Origin: JBCDCB01 sp039182735
GTDB taxonomy: Bacteria > Planctomycetota > Phycisphaerae > Phycisphaerales > UBA1924
Length of the DNA stretch: 64,000 nucleotides
NCBI GenBank assembly: GCA_039182735.1
Contig: JBCDCB010000011.1
Coordinates: 1 to 64,000 of the forward strand
Direction of reading: 5' to 3'
Both the position numbers and the translations under genes were made by a program. The notes below the pieces were generated by a model that did no database searches, was not told the origin of the DNA, and saw only the letters and a list, made by a program, of their open reading frames with translations. Positions 44,977 to 52,780 of the stretch are shown here, piece by piece (position 1 is the first letter of the stretch; every line of letters begins with the position of its first letter).

Positions 44977-45674
44977 TGGCGGCGGCTGCGCTGCCGGCGG
45001 CGGTGATCTTCGACATGGACGGAGTGCTCGTGGACTCGTACCACGCGCACTTCGTCTCGTGGCGAGAGACCGCGCAGCACGGGGGCGTCGCGTTCGACGA
45101 GCAGACTTTCGCGCGCACGTTTGGCAAGACGTCGCGTGCGATCATCCGCGAGGTCTGGCCGAGCGGCGAGGTGTTGCCCGACGAAGCGATCCGAGCGATC
45201 GATGAACGCAAGGAAGCGGCGTACCGCGCGATTATTGAGCGCGAGTTCCCCGCGATGCCCGGCGCGATTGGGCTCATCGACGCGCTCGCGGCGCTGCGGG
45301 TGCCGATGGCGGTTGGCTCATCGGGCCCGGCGGAGAACGTCGCCGCGGCGCTTCGTGGGTTGGAGCGCGCCCCAGCCTTCGCCGCGACGGTCACGGGCAT
45401 GGACGTGGTGAACGGGAAGCCGGATCCCGAGGTTTTCTTGCTGGCGGCGGAGCGGCTGGGTGTTGAGCACGAGTCGTGCGTCGTGATCGAGGACGCGCCG
45501 CACGGCGTCGAGGCTGCGCGACGCGCGAACATGGGATGCGTCGCGTTCGCAAGCACCGGGCATGAGCGTGGCGACTTCCGCGCGCACGAAGACGACGCGC
45601 GGGTGCGCGTCGTCGATTCGTTGGATGCGTTGACAATCCCGCTGCTGTGCGAGCTCACCGCGTTGAGCGGTTAG
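44976..45674 (+). CDS. HAD-superfamily phosphatase (beta-phosphoglucomutase-like)
   Basis: 232 residues from ATG 44976, overlapping the S9 stop by one base (TGATG). HAD motifs are complete: motif I DMDGVLVDS, motif II VGSSGPAENV, motif III Lys in NGKPDPEVF and motif IV VIEDAPHGVEAARRA. The helical cap after motif I (HFVSWRETAQHGGVAFDEQT) is the type seen in phosphoglycolate phosphatases and beta-phosphoglucomutases. The substrate cannot be fixed. It is co-transcribed with the peptidase and converges with the dockerin gene, sharing 4 bp at the stops. Confidence 0.9.
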   Translation: MAAAALPAAVIFDMDGVLVDSYHAHFVSWRETAQHGGVAFDEQTFARTFGKTSRAIIREVWPSGEVLPDEAIRAIDERKEAAYRAIIEREFPAMPGAIGLIDALAALRVPMAVGSSGPAENVAAALRGLERAPAFAATVTGMDVVNGKPDPEVFLLAAERLGVEHESCVVIEDAPHGVEAARRANMGCVAFASTGHERGDFRAHEDDARVRVVDSLDALTIPLLCELTALSG

Positions 45675-46498
45675 CCGCAGAGCGTTCCGAGGTTGCTCAC
45701 CGCGAAGGTGATGTCGGCGGTGGTGGTTTCGCCGTCGCCGTTGACGTCGCCCGGCGTGCCGCTGGCGCCGGGAGCGCCGGCTCCGAGGTTGCTGACGATG
45801 AACGTGATATCAGCGGTGGTAGTTTCGCCATCGCCGTTGGCGTCGCCGGGGCAGGCATTCTCGGCGTCGATCTGCGCCTGCATGAAGGCCTCGGCGGCGT
45901 CGATCTCCGCCTGATCGACTGTCCCACTTACGAACAAAATGAAGACCGGGAGCGAGGGCTCGACACCGGCGGCATTGATCGCGATCTCCCACTGCAGCAG
46001 GAAGATGCCCTGCTCGAAGGGGTTCTCGAGCTCGAAGAGCACGTGGGCGTGGGCGGACCCGTCGCCCGACACCTGCTCGAACGGGAACCCGCCGACGACC
46101 TCATCGGCAACGGTGGGCGTGGCCACGCTGCTCGTGAAGAGCTTGATGAACATGCGGGTCGAGGCGATGTCCTCGAAGTCCTCGTTCGACGGGTTCCACA
46201 CACGCAGCGCGTCGAGCACGTTGAACGAAAGGAGCGCGCCGGCGGGGAGGTCGTTGTCGAAGGCGTTGAATCCGGGATTGATGGTTTCGCCGGGGTCGCC
46301 GCCGTCACCCATGGCCTGGGTGAAGAGGCGGATCTCGTACTGCGGGGGCTGACCGGGGTTGAAGAAGTCACCGGTTCCGGTACGGAGTCGCTGCATGCCG
46401 TTGTCGTCGAACGACTGCACCTGGATGTCCTGGTGCTGGGCGGCGGCGGGGATGGCGAGAACGAGGGAGGCAATGGACGCGAGCAGTGCGTTTCGCAT
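45671..46498 (-). CDS. Secreted protein with paired dockerin-like repeats
   Basis: 275 residues, AAGGAG upstream. The signal peptide (LLASIASLVLAIPAAAQ) is followed by a beta-rich domain of about 190 residues (YEIRLFTQAMGDGGDPGETI, AGALLSFNVLDALRVWNPSN, AHAHVLFELENPFEQGIFLL) that I do not recognise. Residues 215-275 are two tandem repeats (CPGDANGDGETTTADITFIV and GDVNGDGETTTADITFAVSN) linked by GAPGASGTPG. Each contains the D-x-N-G-D-G Ca-binding loop of dockerins. Such tails in planctomycetes are thought to mediate surface anchoring or assembly. Upstream on the same strand are a PEP-CTERM protein and a pseudopilin. Confidence 0.82.
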   Translation of the reverse strand: MRNALLASIASLVLAIPAAAQHQDIQVQSFDDNGMQRLRTGTGDFFNPGQPPQYEIRLFTQAMGDGGDPGETINPGFNAFDNDLPAGALLSFNVLDALRVWNPSNEDFEDIASTRMFIKLFTSSVATPTVADEVVGGFPFEQVSGDGSAHAHVLFELENPFEQGIFLLQWEIAINAAGVEPSLPVFILFVSGTVDQAEIDAAEAFMQAQIDAENACPGDANGDGETTTADITFIVSNLGAGAPGASGTPGDVNGDGETTTADITFAVSNLGTLCG

Positions 46499-46525
46499 GG
46501 GGAGAGTCTCCTTCGGATTGAAAGA

Positions 46526-46554
46526 CGCCGATCGGCGGGTGAGACCGACCGGCG
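46526..46554 (-). terminator. Possible weak terminator after PEP-CTERM gene
   Basis: On the minus strand CGCCGGTCGG pairs with CCGATCGGCG (ten pairs, one G-U) and is followed by TCTTTC. It lies between the PEP-CTERM gene stop (46607) and the Shine-Dalgarno site of the dockerin gene. The T tract is short, so termination may be partial. Confidence 0.4.
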
Positions 46555-46606
46555 CGATGCGGACCTTACCAAGATCCGTGGGGTACGAGATGCTGTGTCT
46601 ACACGA

Positions 46607-47332
46607 TCAGCGCTTGCGGCGGATCGCGGCGATGCCGGCAAGACCGAGGACCGCGGCGGCACCGGGCGCCGGGACGAGCACGTTGGTGGCGTACTCAACG
46701 GCGGCTTCGATTTCTTCTTCGAACTGCTCGTCGGTGCCGAAGGTTCCGCCTTCGTTGTAGCCGAGCACGATGAAGAACTCATCGGAGTTGGCGACACCGG
46801 GGGTCGTGGTGGTGGCTTCGAGCGCGAGGATGTAGATGCCGTCGGCGGGCATGTCGAGGACGAAAGTGGGGTGATCGTCGAAGAAGCCGGTGGCGTCGGC
46901 CTCGATGAAGTTGAAGCCGGCGGTGAAGCCACCGGGCGACGACGGCGTGGTGGCCGAAGCACCGCTGAGGTCGAGTTCCTCAAAGATGGTGATGGTGTTG
47001 CTCGAGAAGTCTGCGGTCTGGTTGGTGACGTTCCACTCGCGGAGCTGGTTGGTCAGGTTGAAGCCCGCGATGGTGCCGGGAGGGAGCTGCTCGGTGAAGA
47101 AGCCGGGCTCGTCCGCGACGTTGGCGGGGAAGAGCTCGCCGAACTCGGCCTCGTGCACGAGCACGTCGGGGGTGAAGGTGACGGGGGTGGTGCCCTTGTC
47201 TGCGGTCCCGATTTCGATCTTGCTCGGGTTGGCAGGATCGTCGAACGAGATCCAGACGTCGAGATCGCCAGCAAAGGCGAACGACGAGGTCATCAGGGTC
47301 AGGGCCGTGGCGGAAGCAATCGAACGGATCAT
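46607..47332 (-). CDS. PEP-CTERM-sorted surface protein
   Basis: 241 residues from ATG 47332 with GGAGG upstream. The signal peptide is ASATALTLMTSSFAFA. The mature part is acidic and beta-rich (DVWISFDDPANPSKIEIGTA, FVLDMPADGIYILALEATTT) with a region that parallels the dockerin protein downstream in its vocabulary (TIAGFNLTNQLREWNVTNQ versus AGALLSFNVLDALRVWNPSN), so the two may be related. The C-terminus VLVPAPGAAAVLGLAGIAAI followed by RRKR is a PEP-CTERM sorting signal of the planctomycete type. It lies between the pseudopilin and the dockerin gene on the same strand. Confidence 0.85.
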   Translation of the reverse strand: MIRSIASATALTLMTSSFAFAGDLDVWISFDDPANPSKIEIGTADKGTTPVTFTPDVLVHEAEFGELFPANVADEPGFFTEQLPPGTIAGFNLTNQLREWNVTNQTADFSSNTITIFEELDLSGASATTPSSPGGFTAGFNFIEADATGFFDDHPTFVLDMPADGIYILALEATTTTPGVANSDEFFIVLGYNEGGTFGTDEQFEEEIEAAVEYATNVLVPAPGAAAVLGLAGIAAIRRKR

Positions 47333-47350
47333 CTCTCTATCCTCCAAGAG

Positions 47351-48166
47351 TTACGGACGAATGTGTTTCGGATCAAAGCTGTTGAGCAGCGGGCCTTCGT
47401 ATACGTCGATGAACATCTCGTTGGCGACGTGCCCGTCGAGATAGGCGTAGTGTGACCGCGCCATGCGCGAAGCCTGCACAACGGTCCCGCCGGGATCGAT
47501 CAGCGAACGGTCTCCGCCGTGCGCATCGAGTTGGATCATGCGAGCGGCGCGGCGAGCAGCGCGGTCGGGGTTCGCGAGCGAACCCTCGCCCCACGTAGCG
47601 GTGTGGATATGGTCAGAGCCGGCGAAGTCGCCCTCGTACGCCATGATGACCCACTGGATCGTGAGCATCGGCGCCGGCAGTCGCCAGAGGTTGTCGAACG
47701 TGGGGCGGCTGGGCTGCGACGGGATAAAGGGCGGGTCGGGCGTGATCCACTCGTTGAGCCCGTAGGACGTCACGCGGAGACGATCGACGGACCCCGGAAC
47801 GAACTCCCCGCTGCCGCCCTGATCGATCGGCCAGTGCGGCGAGTTATCTGCTGGCGAGCGCAGCACGTACGGCGTGTCGTAGTACTCGCGGAGCGCGAAG
47901 ACCCACGTCTTGTCCGTATCGACAGGGTTGGGTGAGCCGTGCGGGAAGCCGTAATCGATCAGCTGACCGTCGGCGTCGTTGGCGTAGAGGATCTGCGCGG
48001 TGACGAGCTGCCGCATGTTCGAAGCGCACTGCGCACGCTGGGCGGAGGCCCGGGCGGTCCCGAGGGCGGGCAACAGGATCCCGATCAGCACCGCGATCAC
48101 GGCGATGACGATGAGCAGCTCGATGAGCGTGAAGCCTCGAGAATGATGTTGAGAGCCCATTTGCAT
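47351..48166 (-). CDS. Type II/IV pseudopilin-like protein
   Basis: 271 residues from ATG 48166. The N-terminus has a prepilin leader and cleavage motif (SRGFTLIELLIVIAVIAVL) with Glu at +5, the hallmark processed by A24 peptidases such as the one at 3.6-5.1 kb. The ectodomain contains CASNMRQLVTAQILYANDAD and a C-terminal HYAYLDGHVANEMF, as in the large planctomycete family of GspG/DUF1559-like proteins with an H-x-x-x-x-D-G-H motif. It is solitary, away from any secretion or pilus operon. It has no Shine-Dalgarno sequence; a TATCGT hexamer 7 nt before the ATG suggests a leaderless mRNA. Confidence 0.88.
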   Translation of the reverse strand: MQMGSQHHSRGFTLIELLIVIAVIAVLIGILLPALGTARASAQRAQCASNMRQLVTAQILYANDADGQLIDYGFPHGSPNPVDTDKTWVFALREYYDTPYVLRSPADNSPHWPIDQGGSGEFVPGSVDRLRVTSYGLNEWITPDPPFIPSQPSRPTFDNLWRLPAPMLTIQWVIMAYEGDFAGSDHIHTATWGEGSLANPDRAARRAARMIQLDAHGGDRSLIDPGGTVVQASRMARSHYAYLDGHVANEMFIDVYEGPLLNSFDPKHIRP

Positions 48167-48173
48167 CACGGCT

Positions 48174-48179
48174 ACGATA
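48174..48179 (-). promoter_or_regulatory. TATCGT box of pseudopilin gene
   Basis: On the minus strand TATCGT ends 7 nt before ATG 48166 and no Shine-Dalgarno sequence is present. Placement suits a leaderless transcript. Confidence 0.35.
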
Positions 48180-48257
48180 ACGCGTTCTCACCACAAGTCC
48201 AGCCCGCGGATCAAGATTTGGGGGACCACAATCGGGATCGGGCCGCCGATCGCGGTG

Positions 48258-48286
48258 TTGGCGGCGGGCGATTGGGGTGCTACGCT
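48258..48286 (+). promoter_or_regulatory. Sigma-70-type promoter of tRNA-Val(CAC)
   Basis: TTGGCG (48258-48263) and TACGCT (48281-48286) are separated by exactly 17 bp, and the tRNA begins 30 nt after the -10. This is the best complete promoter recognised in the window and supports TACGCT-type -10 boxes elsewhere. Confidence 0.6.
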
Positions 48287-48316
48287 CCGCGTTGCCGCTC
48301 AGGCGAGCGGTTGATC

Positions 48317-48390
48317 GGGCGTATAGCTCAGCTGGCTAGAGCGCTGTGTTCACACCGCAGAGGTCACTGGTTCGAGTCCAGTTACGCCCA
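48317..48390 (+). tRNA. tRNA-Val (anticodon CAC)
   Basis: A 73-nt cloverleaf plus discriminator A. The acceptor stem GGGCGTA pairs with TACGCCC, the D stem is GCTC/GAGC, the anticodon stem CTGTG/CGCAG encloses TTCACAC (anticodon CAC), and the T stem ACTGG/CCAGT encloses TTCGAGT. CCA is not encoded. It reads GUG. It is a second valine isoacceptor, 32 kb from the UAC one and opposite in strand. Rearranged sequence begins directly downstream. Confidence 0.96.
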
Positions 48391-48470
48391 CTTGATCCGC
48401 TAGAGACACCTCGCATGGTGTCGCATGAGGCTGCACGGTTTCGTTTGCAGTCCGTGGCGCTGGGCCCCCT

Positions 48471-48635
48471 ACTGGGCTGCGGCTGCGTGCCGCCCTCTGC
48501 GTGCGGGTGCTGAATCACTGGCGCTTTCTTGCCACGTGGTACGGGGATCGGGCTGAACCCGAGTTCGATCAGACGTCTCGCGTGCCATAAGGTGGCACGC
48601 ATTGCGAGCTGACCTGCCCCCTCAACCCGGTCCAC
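48471..48635 (-). pseudogene. Primase/polymerase-like gene fragment
   Basis: About 55 codons on the minus strand next to the tRNA. LWHARRLIELGFSPIPVPRG followed by KKAPVI resembles the N-terminus of bifunctional DNA primase-polymerase domains of phages and plasmids (helix, G-x-x-x-x-P-V, G-K-x-P). The rest of such a domain is absent; the frame soon decays into low-quality sequence and then antisense tRNA. No start with a ribosome site is seen. If real, it is the relic of an integrated element. The match is short, so this is tentative. Confidence 0.3.
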
Positions 48636-48973
48636 CTTGATGTAAGTCTCGGGACCTCGGAGGGCAGGTCAAGGACGGAATATCCGTTGAGGTCGAGGAC
48701 GACGTCATGCGCCGAGATTGTGATGCCTGTCGATCCGCTGACGACAACATTGCCCGTGAGGTAGTACGCACCGGGCGAGGTGATCGCCTGTGCGCCCGCG
48801 CTTGTCCCTGCTATGGACGAGCCGAGCGGCGTGCGCGGATTGATGAGTTCAAGCGTGCGTCCCGTCGGCTGGACAGGGCCGGCGGGCGGGTTCAGCGGGC
48901 CGGCGAGAAGCACGCTTCCGAGAATGACGATGGCTGATCCGGCGGCGATCGTCGGTGTATGTCTCTGCGTCAT
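48569..48973 (-). pseudogene. Truncated beta-helix secreted protein
   Basis: 134 residues from ATG 48973 (GGAG upstream). It has a signal peptide, then the N-terminal module shared with the beta-helix genes at 51.4-54.1 kb: LNPPAGPVQPTGRTLELINP, SPGAYYLTGNVVVSGSTGI and VVLDLNGYSVLD. After that, where paralogues continue with about 330 residues of beta-helix, the reading turns into unrelated low-complexity sequence (LPSEVPRLTSRWTGLRGQV) and stops. The breakpoint near 48670 coincides with one arm of an inverted repeat and with the primase-like fragment. It is best read as a gene cut by an insertion or deletion. Confidence 0.65.
48611..48670. repeat. 9-bp inverted repeat at gene breakpoint
   Basis: GACCTGCCC (48611-48619) and GGGCAGGTC (48662-48670) are perfect inverted copies 42 bp apart. 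One arm lies where the truncated beta-helix gene loses homology with its paralogues. It could be the end of a lost mobile element or chance. Confidence 0.4.
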
Positions 48974-49043
48974 GGGATCTCGCTCCAAAATGACTGCGGG
49001 GGTGAACCGTGCTCTGGGCCATGGGCGCGCACTGAGCGCGTGC

Positions 49044-51413
49044 TTACTCGCTCGTGCAGCCGAGATTGCTCACGACAAACGTGATATCGGCGGTGTCGGT
49101 CTCGCCGTCGCCATCGGCGTCGCCGGGGGTACCGGTCGCGCCGGGTGCGCCCGCACCGAGGTTCGAGACCACAAGCGTGATGTCCGCGGTATCCGTTTCG
49201 CCATCGCCATCGACGTCGCCCGGGCATTCCGAGCACGCGCGTTCAATGGTGACTCCCTGAAGGCGTGCCGTGTGGACGTTCGAGAAGAACTGGTCGGTGA
49301 GTCTGATCTCGGTGAGTTCGAGTGTTCGCAGCGCTTCCGGTACGGGCAGGAAGAGCTTGTCGATCACCATTTCGTCGCCGAAGTTGTTCGGCCCGCGCCA
49401 GACCTCTTGGCTGTTGGGATTGGTGGTGTTGTTGGAGTGGTTCGAAGGGGAACGCCAGTCGCGGATATCGACGCCGTTGAGCAGATCGAATGTGTGGGTC
49501 GAACTGTCGGCGAAGGTCAGGATGACGTCGGCAATTTGGAGCCCGTTGTTCCCCCACGCGGTATTGAGCAGCAAGTGGATCCCGGTGACGTTGTCGACCG
49601 ATGTGTTCATCGCCACTTGTGTCGGGCCTGAAGTCGAGCTCGAGCTCCACACATTGTTCGTGCCGATTGGGATCTCAAACGGGACATCTCCGAGTACGAC
49701 CGATCCCTGCGGGGCTGTGGGCGCGAGTCCTTGGTTGCTCGTGGTGTACGTGAAGGGTGTCGGATGGAACTGCGGGCATCCGGTCGGTTCAGAGCGTTCA
49801 ACGTCGAGTATGAAGACCCCCGTCTCGTTCGCCCAGCTGTCAACAACGATGAAGTATTCGCGGCCGGCGAATAAAGTGAGTCCGTTGATCTCTGAGCGCA
49901 GGCTCGCGCACCCATCGTCATTGCACGCGTAGACATCCGAGTTGAATGCGCAGTCTCCCTCGAAGACATAGAGCACGGTGTCGAAGGTGCTGCCGCGGCA
50001 GGTGGAGATGTCGACGTCCATGGTGAATTCGGGCACGAAGCGGTAGACGATGTCACGTCCACCGATCGACGGGATGGCGCCGCCGCAATCCGTGACTCTG
50101 TAGTCATCACTTAAAAATTCGTTGTTTCCGTTGACGCTGAACGGCAGCGAAGTGATCTCAAAGGGTGCTTCGCAGACATCACCGGGCTCACGTTCAACCG
50201 TCAGCCGGTAGAAGCCCGAGGTCGACTCATCGTTGGTGGAGACGAAGATCGAGTACGTCACTCCAGCGCGAGCGGAGAATGCCGGGATGCACGCCGTGGC
50301 TTCGGGCTCACTCCTGAAGCACGGAGAATCGCTGCAGGCAACCTGACTCAGAAAGTCAGAACAGGTCAAAGGGCCGTCGGACGTCCAGATTGTGACGTCG
50401 GCATCCCAGCTGCCGTTGGTCGCAACCTCGACCCTGATCAACTCGTCCGACAGCGGCGTGTATTGGTACACGGCGTCGAAGACTTCAGCGTCAAACGGTG
50501 ATGAGCACGACACGTCGTAGTCTGCGTCGAATGACGGGGGCTCCTCCACCGAGAGATACGGCAAGGAGTCGATCACATACGCGGTCTCGCACGTATCTCC
50601 CGGAGGGACGGGGGCAAAGTCAATGTCAATCTCGTAGGTCTCGCCAGGCGCGCCAAACCCGGCACTATCCACGACTATGTAATAGGTCCAGCCTGCGTCG
50701 ATTCGCAGGTCTGCGATCGTGCCGGGGAAGACGAAGTCGCAGAACTCATCACCGCTCGCAAAGAAGGAGTCCGTCACCCTGGGCGCCAGCGCCAGAAATG
50801 GAGGGACTTCTCTGTATACGTAGAGTCCCACGAGATCCGTTGAAGAGCCGCACAGAGAGATCCGCAGGTCGCGGCTGTCAGGTGCGATGTAGCGATAGAC
50901 CCGGTCCGGCCCGCCCGACCAGCCGGAGGCATTCGGTTCTACATAGAGGTTGTTGCCCGCGTCGAGGTCGCCAGAATCCGAGAACGGGATCGCGGTCACC
51001 TCGAATGCCGACTCGGCGGCGTCGCCCTCGAGCAATTCGACATGCAGAGTCACCATGGCACCCGCGAAGAGCCCGGGCGCATCGCGGATGAAGTACTCGA
51101 ATGAGTCGGTACCGAAGAAACCCGGGTCCGGCTCGAAGCGGAACTGCGCACCTCCGGGAGTCGCGTTCAGCAGCGTCACCGTGCCGTTCGCCGGCTGCGA
51201 GAATGACACGATCTCGACGGTGCTCTCGGCGTCCGAGTCATTGCTCAAGACGTCGAAGTCGACCGTCTCCCGGAACTCGAGGTTGACGGCGTCCGGATTC
51301 GCGATGGGCGCACTGTTGAGCCCTCGTCCGGCTGGTACGCCCGATTCGCCGGCCGCGTTCATGGAACAGGAAAGCGCGAAGATCGATGCGACGAGTTGTG
51401 ACGTGCGGTTCAT
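49044..51413 (-). CDS. Large secreted protein: cadherin-like module, Cys-rich repeats and dockerin-like tail
   Basis: 789 residues from ATG 51413, with AAGGA upstream. After the signal peptide comes a bacterial cadherin/Ig-like domain (SAPIANPDAVNLEFRETVDF, VLSNDSDAES, PGFFGTDSFEYFIRD). Three or more related units of about 120-140 residues follow, each starting GDxCExAxxIxSLPY/F (GDTCETAYVIDSLPY, GDVCEAPFEITSLPF) and containing paired cysteines and a Y-x-I-x-V-D/S segment, like PPC-type extracellular domains. A further beta domain (GPTQVAMNTSVDNVTGIHLL, HTFDLLNGVDIRDWR) precedes two dockerin-like repeats (CPGDVDGDGETDTADITLVV and its copy). A surface adhesin or matrix protein is likely; no enzyme motif was seen. 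Confidence 0.8.
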   Translation of the reverse strand: MNRTSQLVASIFALSCSMNAAGESGVPAGRGLNSAPIANPDAVNLEFRETVDFDVLSNDSDAESTVEIVSFSQPANGTVTLLNATPGGAQFRFEPDPGFFGTDSFEYFIRDAPGLFAGAMVTLHVELLEGDAAESAFEVTAIPFSDSGDLDAGNNLYVEPNASGWSGGPDRVYRYIAPDSRDLRISLCGSSTDLVGLYVYREVPPFLALAPRVTDSFFASGDEFCDFVFPGTIADLRIDAGWTYYIVVDSAGFGAPGETYEIDIDFAPVPPGDTCETAYVIDSLPYLSVEEPPSFDADYDVSCSSPFDAEVFDAVYQYTPLSDELIRVEVATNGSWDADVTIWTSDGPLTCSDFLSQVACSDSPCFRSEPEATACIPAFSARAGVTYSIFVSTNDESTSGFYRLTVEREPGDVCEAPFEITSLPFSVNGNNEFLSDDYRVTDCGGAIPSIGGRDIVYRFVPEFTMDVDISTCRGSTFDTVLYVFEGDCAFNSDVYACNDDGCASLRSEINGLTLFAGREYFIVVDSWANETGVFILDVERSEPTGCPQFHPTPFTYTTSNQGLAPTAPQGSVVLGDVPFEIPIGTNNVWSSSSTSGPTQVAMNTSVDNVTGIHLLLNTAWGNNGLQIADVILTFADSSTHTFDLLNGVDIRDWRSPSNHSNNTTNPNSQEVWRGPNNFGDEMVIDKLFLPVPEALRTLELTEIRLTDQFFSNVHTARLQGVTIERACSECPGDVDGDGETDTADITLVVSNLGAGAPGATGTPGDADGDGETDTADITFVVSNLGCTSE

Positions 51414-51448
51414 GTCTTTTCCTTCACGTGTTCGGAGCACGCTGGTTC

Positions 51449-52753
51449 TCAATCGATGCTCGCGGTGACGAAGTTCGCCCACGCGCTGAAGGTCTCGAGC
51501 CCGGTGTTGTTGACAACGAACGGTCCGATGGAGTGAGGGCCAGAGATGATGAGCCCATCGCCAGAAGGCCCGGTCCAGTTCGCGGAGTTTTTGACCACGA
51601 TGTGGTTGGCGCCACGGATCGACCACTCGGCGCTGGTGTTGGAGGAGGTGCTGTTGCCCTCCATGCGGCACCGGTCGGTGCCGTTCTCAAGCGAGATGCC
51701 GACCCCGTTTGCCATGGAGGCGTTGTCGCGGATGACGCTTCCCACGGAGTTGTTCGTCACGCGAATACCGACGGCTTCATTGCGTGAGAAACGCGAGTCT
51801 TCAACGACCACGTGATCATTGGTGACTCGGACGCCGTCGCGACCGTTGAAGTCCGCGTTCGAGTTTGTGAGCGTGCTCAGCGGGCCGATCTGGAAGCCGT
51901 CAAAGGTGTTGTTGTGGGACTCGCATGAGTCCAGTACCGAAACCTGCAGGGCCTCGAAGCCGTTGATCCCGTTGTCTTCCGCGACACACCGCACGAATGT
52001 TGCGCCAAATCGAGCAAAGAACCCGCTCAGCGAGTTGGCGTTCGCAATGCAGTTCTTGAGTTGTGCGGACCCTCTCTGGCCGCTAGGAAATAGGGGATCA
52101 CCGGTCTGCACAACGTTGGCACCGGTAAAGAATCCGAAGCCGTTGTTCTCTGTCGCGACGCAATCCGAGAGCAAGGCGGGCGTACCCCGTCCGATCAGGA
52201 ATCCTCCGTCTGGCGCGAAGAGCCCGGATTGGCCTTGGCCGTTCCGCTCGGCGATACAACTTGAAACTCGAGTCGAGTCAGACGGTTGCAACCAGAATCC
52301 CTGCCGCGTGTTGTTCGAGGCGACGACGCGCTCGATCAGCGCAGGGCCGTTGACGTTCAGACCTACTTGGGAATGCCGCACGAATCCGTCCCGGACTACG
52401 ACTTCCGACGATCCGTCCACGAAGATCGCGGAGTTGCTGAAGCCCGCTGTAGCGGATGCGACCGTGAATCCACCCAAGTCGAGCAGCACGCCCTCGGTGT
52501 GGATCCTGATCACCGCGAAGGTCGCGTCCGCAACGATGTTCTCCGTGAGGTGATACGCCCCCGGCTCGTCGATCGTGATGAAGGACGAGGCCATTGGGTC
52601 GCCGTCGGCCATGGAGAGCGGCGTGCTGGGCTCGACCTGGTCGAGCGTCTTCATGGTCGCGCCAACCGGGCCGGGCGGGGGTGTCAAGCCTTGGGCGAAC
52701 ACGCTGCTCGCGCACCAGGTGAGCGCGAGTACTGCTAACTGCAGAGGTGACAT
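51449..52753 (-). CDS. Secreted right-handed beta-helix protein
   Basis: 434 residues. The signal peptide (LAVLALTWCASSVFAQ) is followed by the module LTPPPGPVGATMKTLDQVEP, TIDEPGAYHLTENIV and LLDLGGFTV. Then come many about 22-residue turns with the asparagine/glycine ladder of pectate-lyase-like parallel beta-helices (VEDSRFSRNEAVGIRVTNNS, DSCESHNNTFDGFQIGPLST, LTNSNADFNGRDGVRVTNDH). Catalytic residues of polysaccharide lyases are not identifiable. The C-terminus (SGPHSIGPFVVN, SAWANFVTASID) matches its neighbour at 52.8 kb, so these are tandem paralogues. It has no dockerin and no PEP-CTERM tail. Confidence 0.85.
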   Translation of the reverse strand: MSPLQLAVLALTWCASSVFAQGLTPPPGPVGATMKTLDQVEPSTPLSMADGDPMASSFITIDEPGAYHLTENIVADATFAVIRIHTEGVLLDLGGFTVASATAGFSNSAIFVDGSSEVVVRDGFVRHSQVGLNVNGPALIERVVASNNTRQGFWLQPSDSTRVSSCIAERNGQGQSGLFAPDGGFLIGRGTPALLSDCVATENNGFGFFTGANVVQTGDPLFPSGQRGSAQLKNCIANANSLSGFFARFGATFVRCVAEDNGINGFEALQVSVLDSCESHNNTFDGFQIGPLSTLTNSNADFNGRDGVRVTNDHVVVEDSRFSRNEAVGIRVTNNSVGSVIRDNASMANGVGISLENGTDRCRMEGNSTSSNTSAEWSIRGANHIVVKNSANWTGPSGDGLIISGPHSIGPFVVNNTGLETFSAWANFVTASID

Positions 52754-52780
52754 GATGCTGGAACTCCGTTGCGGGTTGGT

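Noticed and set aside
45647..47455. 602-codon plus-strand open frame rich in Gly and Glu
   Set aside because: Antisense to the dockerin and PEP-CTERM genes, which have signal peptides, Shine-Dalgarno sites and sorting tails.
48317..48470. Minus-strand frame ending WTRTSDLCGVNTAL
   Set aside because: This part is antisense to tRNA-Val(CAC), a familiar spurious translation, so only the upstream primase-like part was considered.
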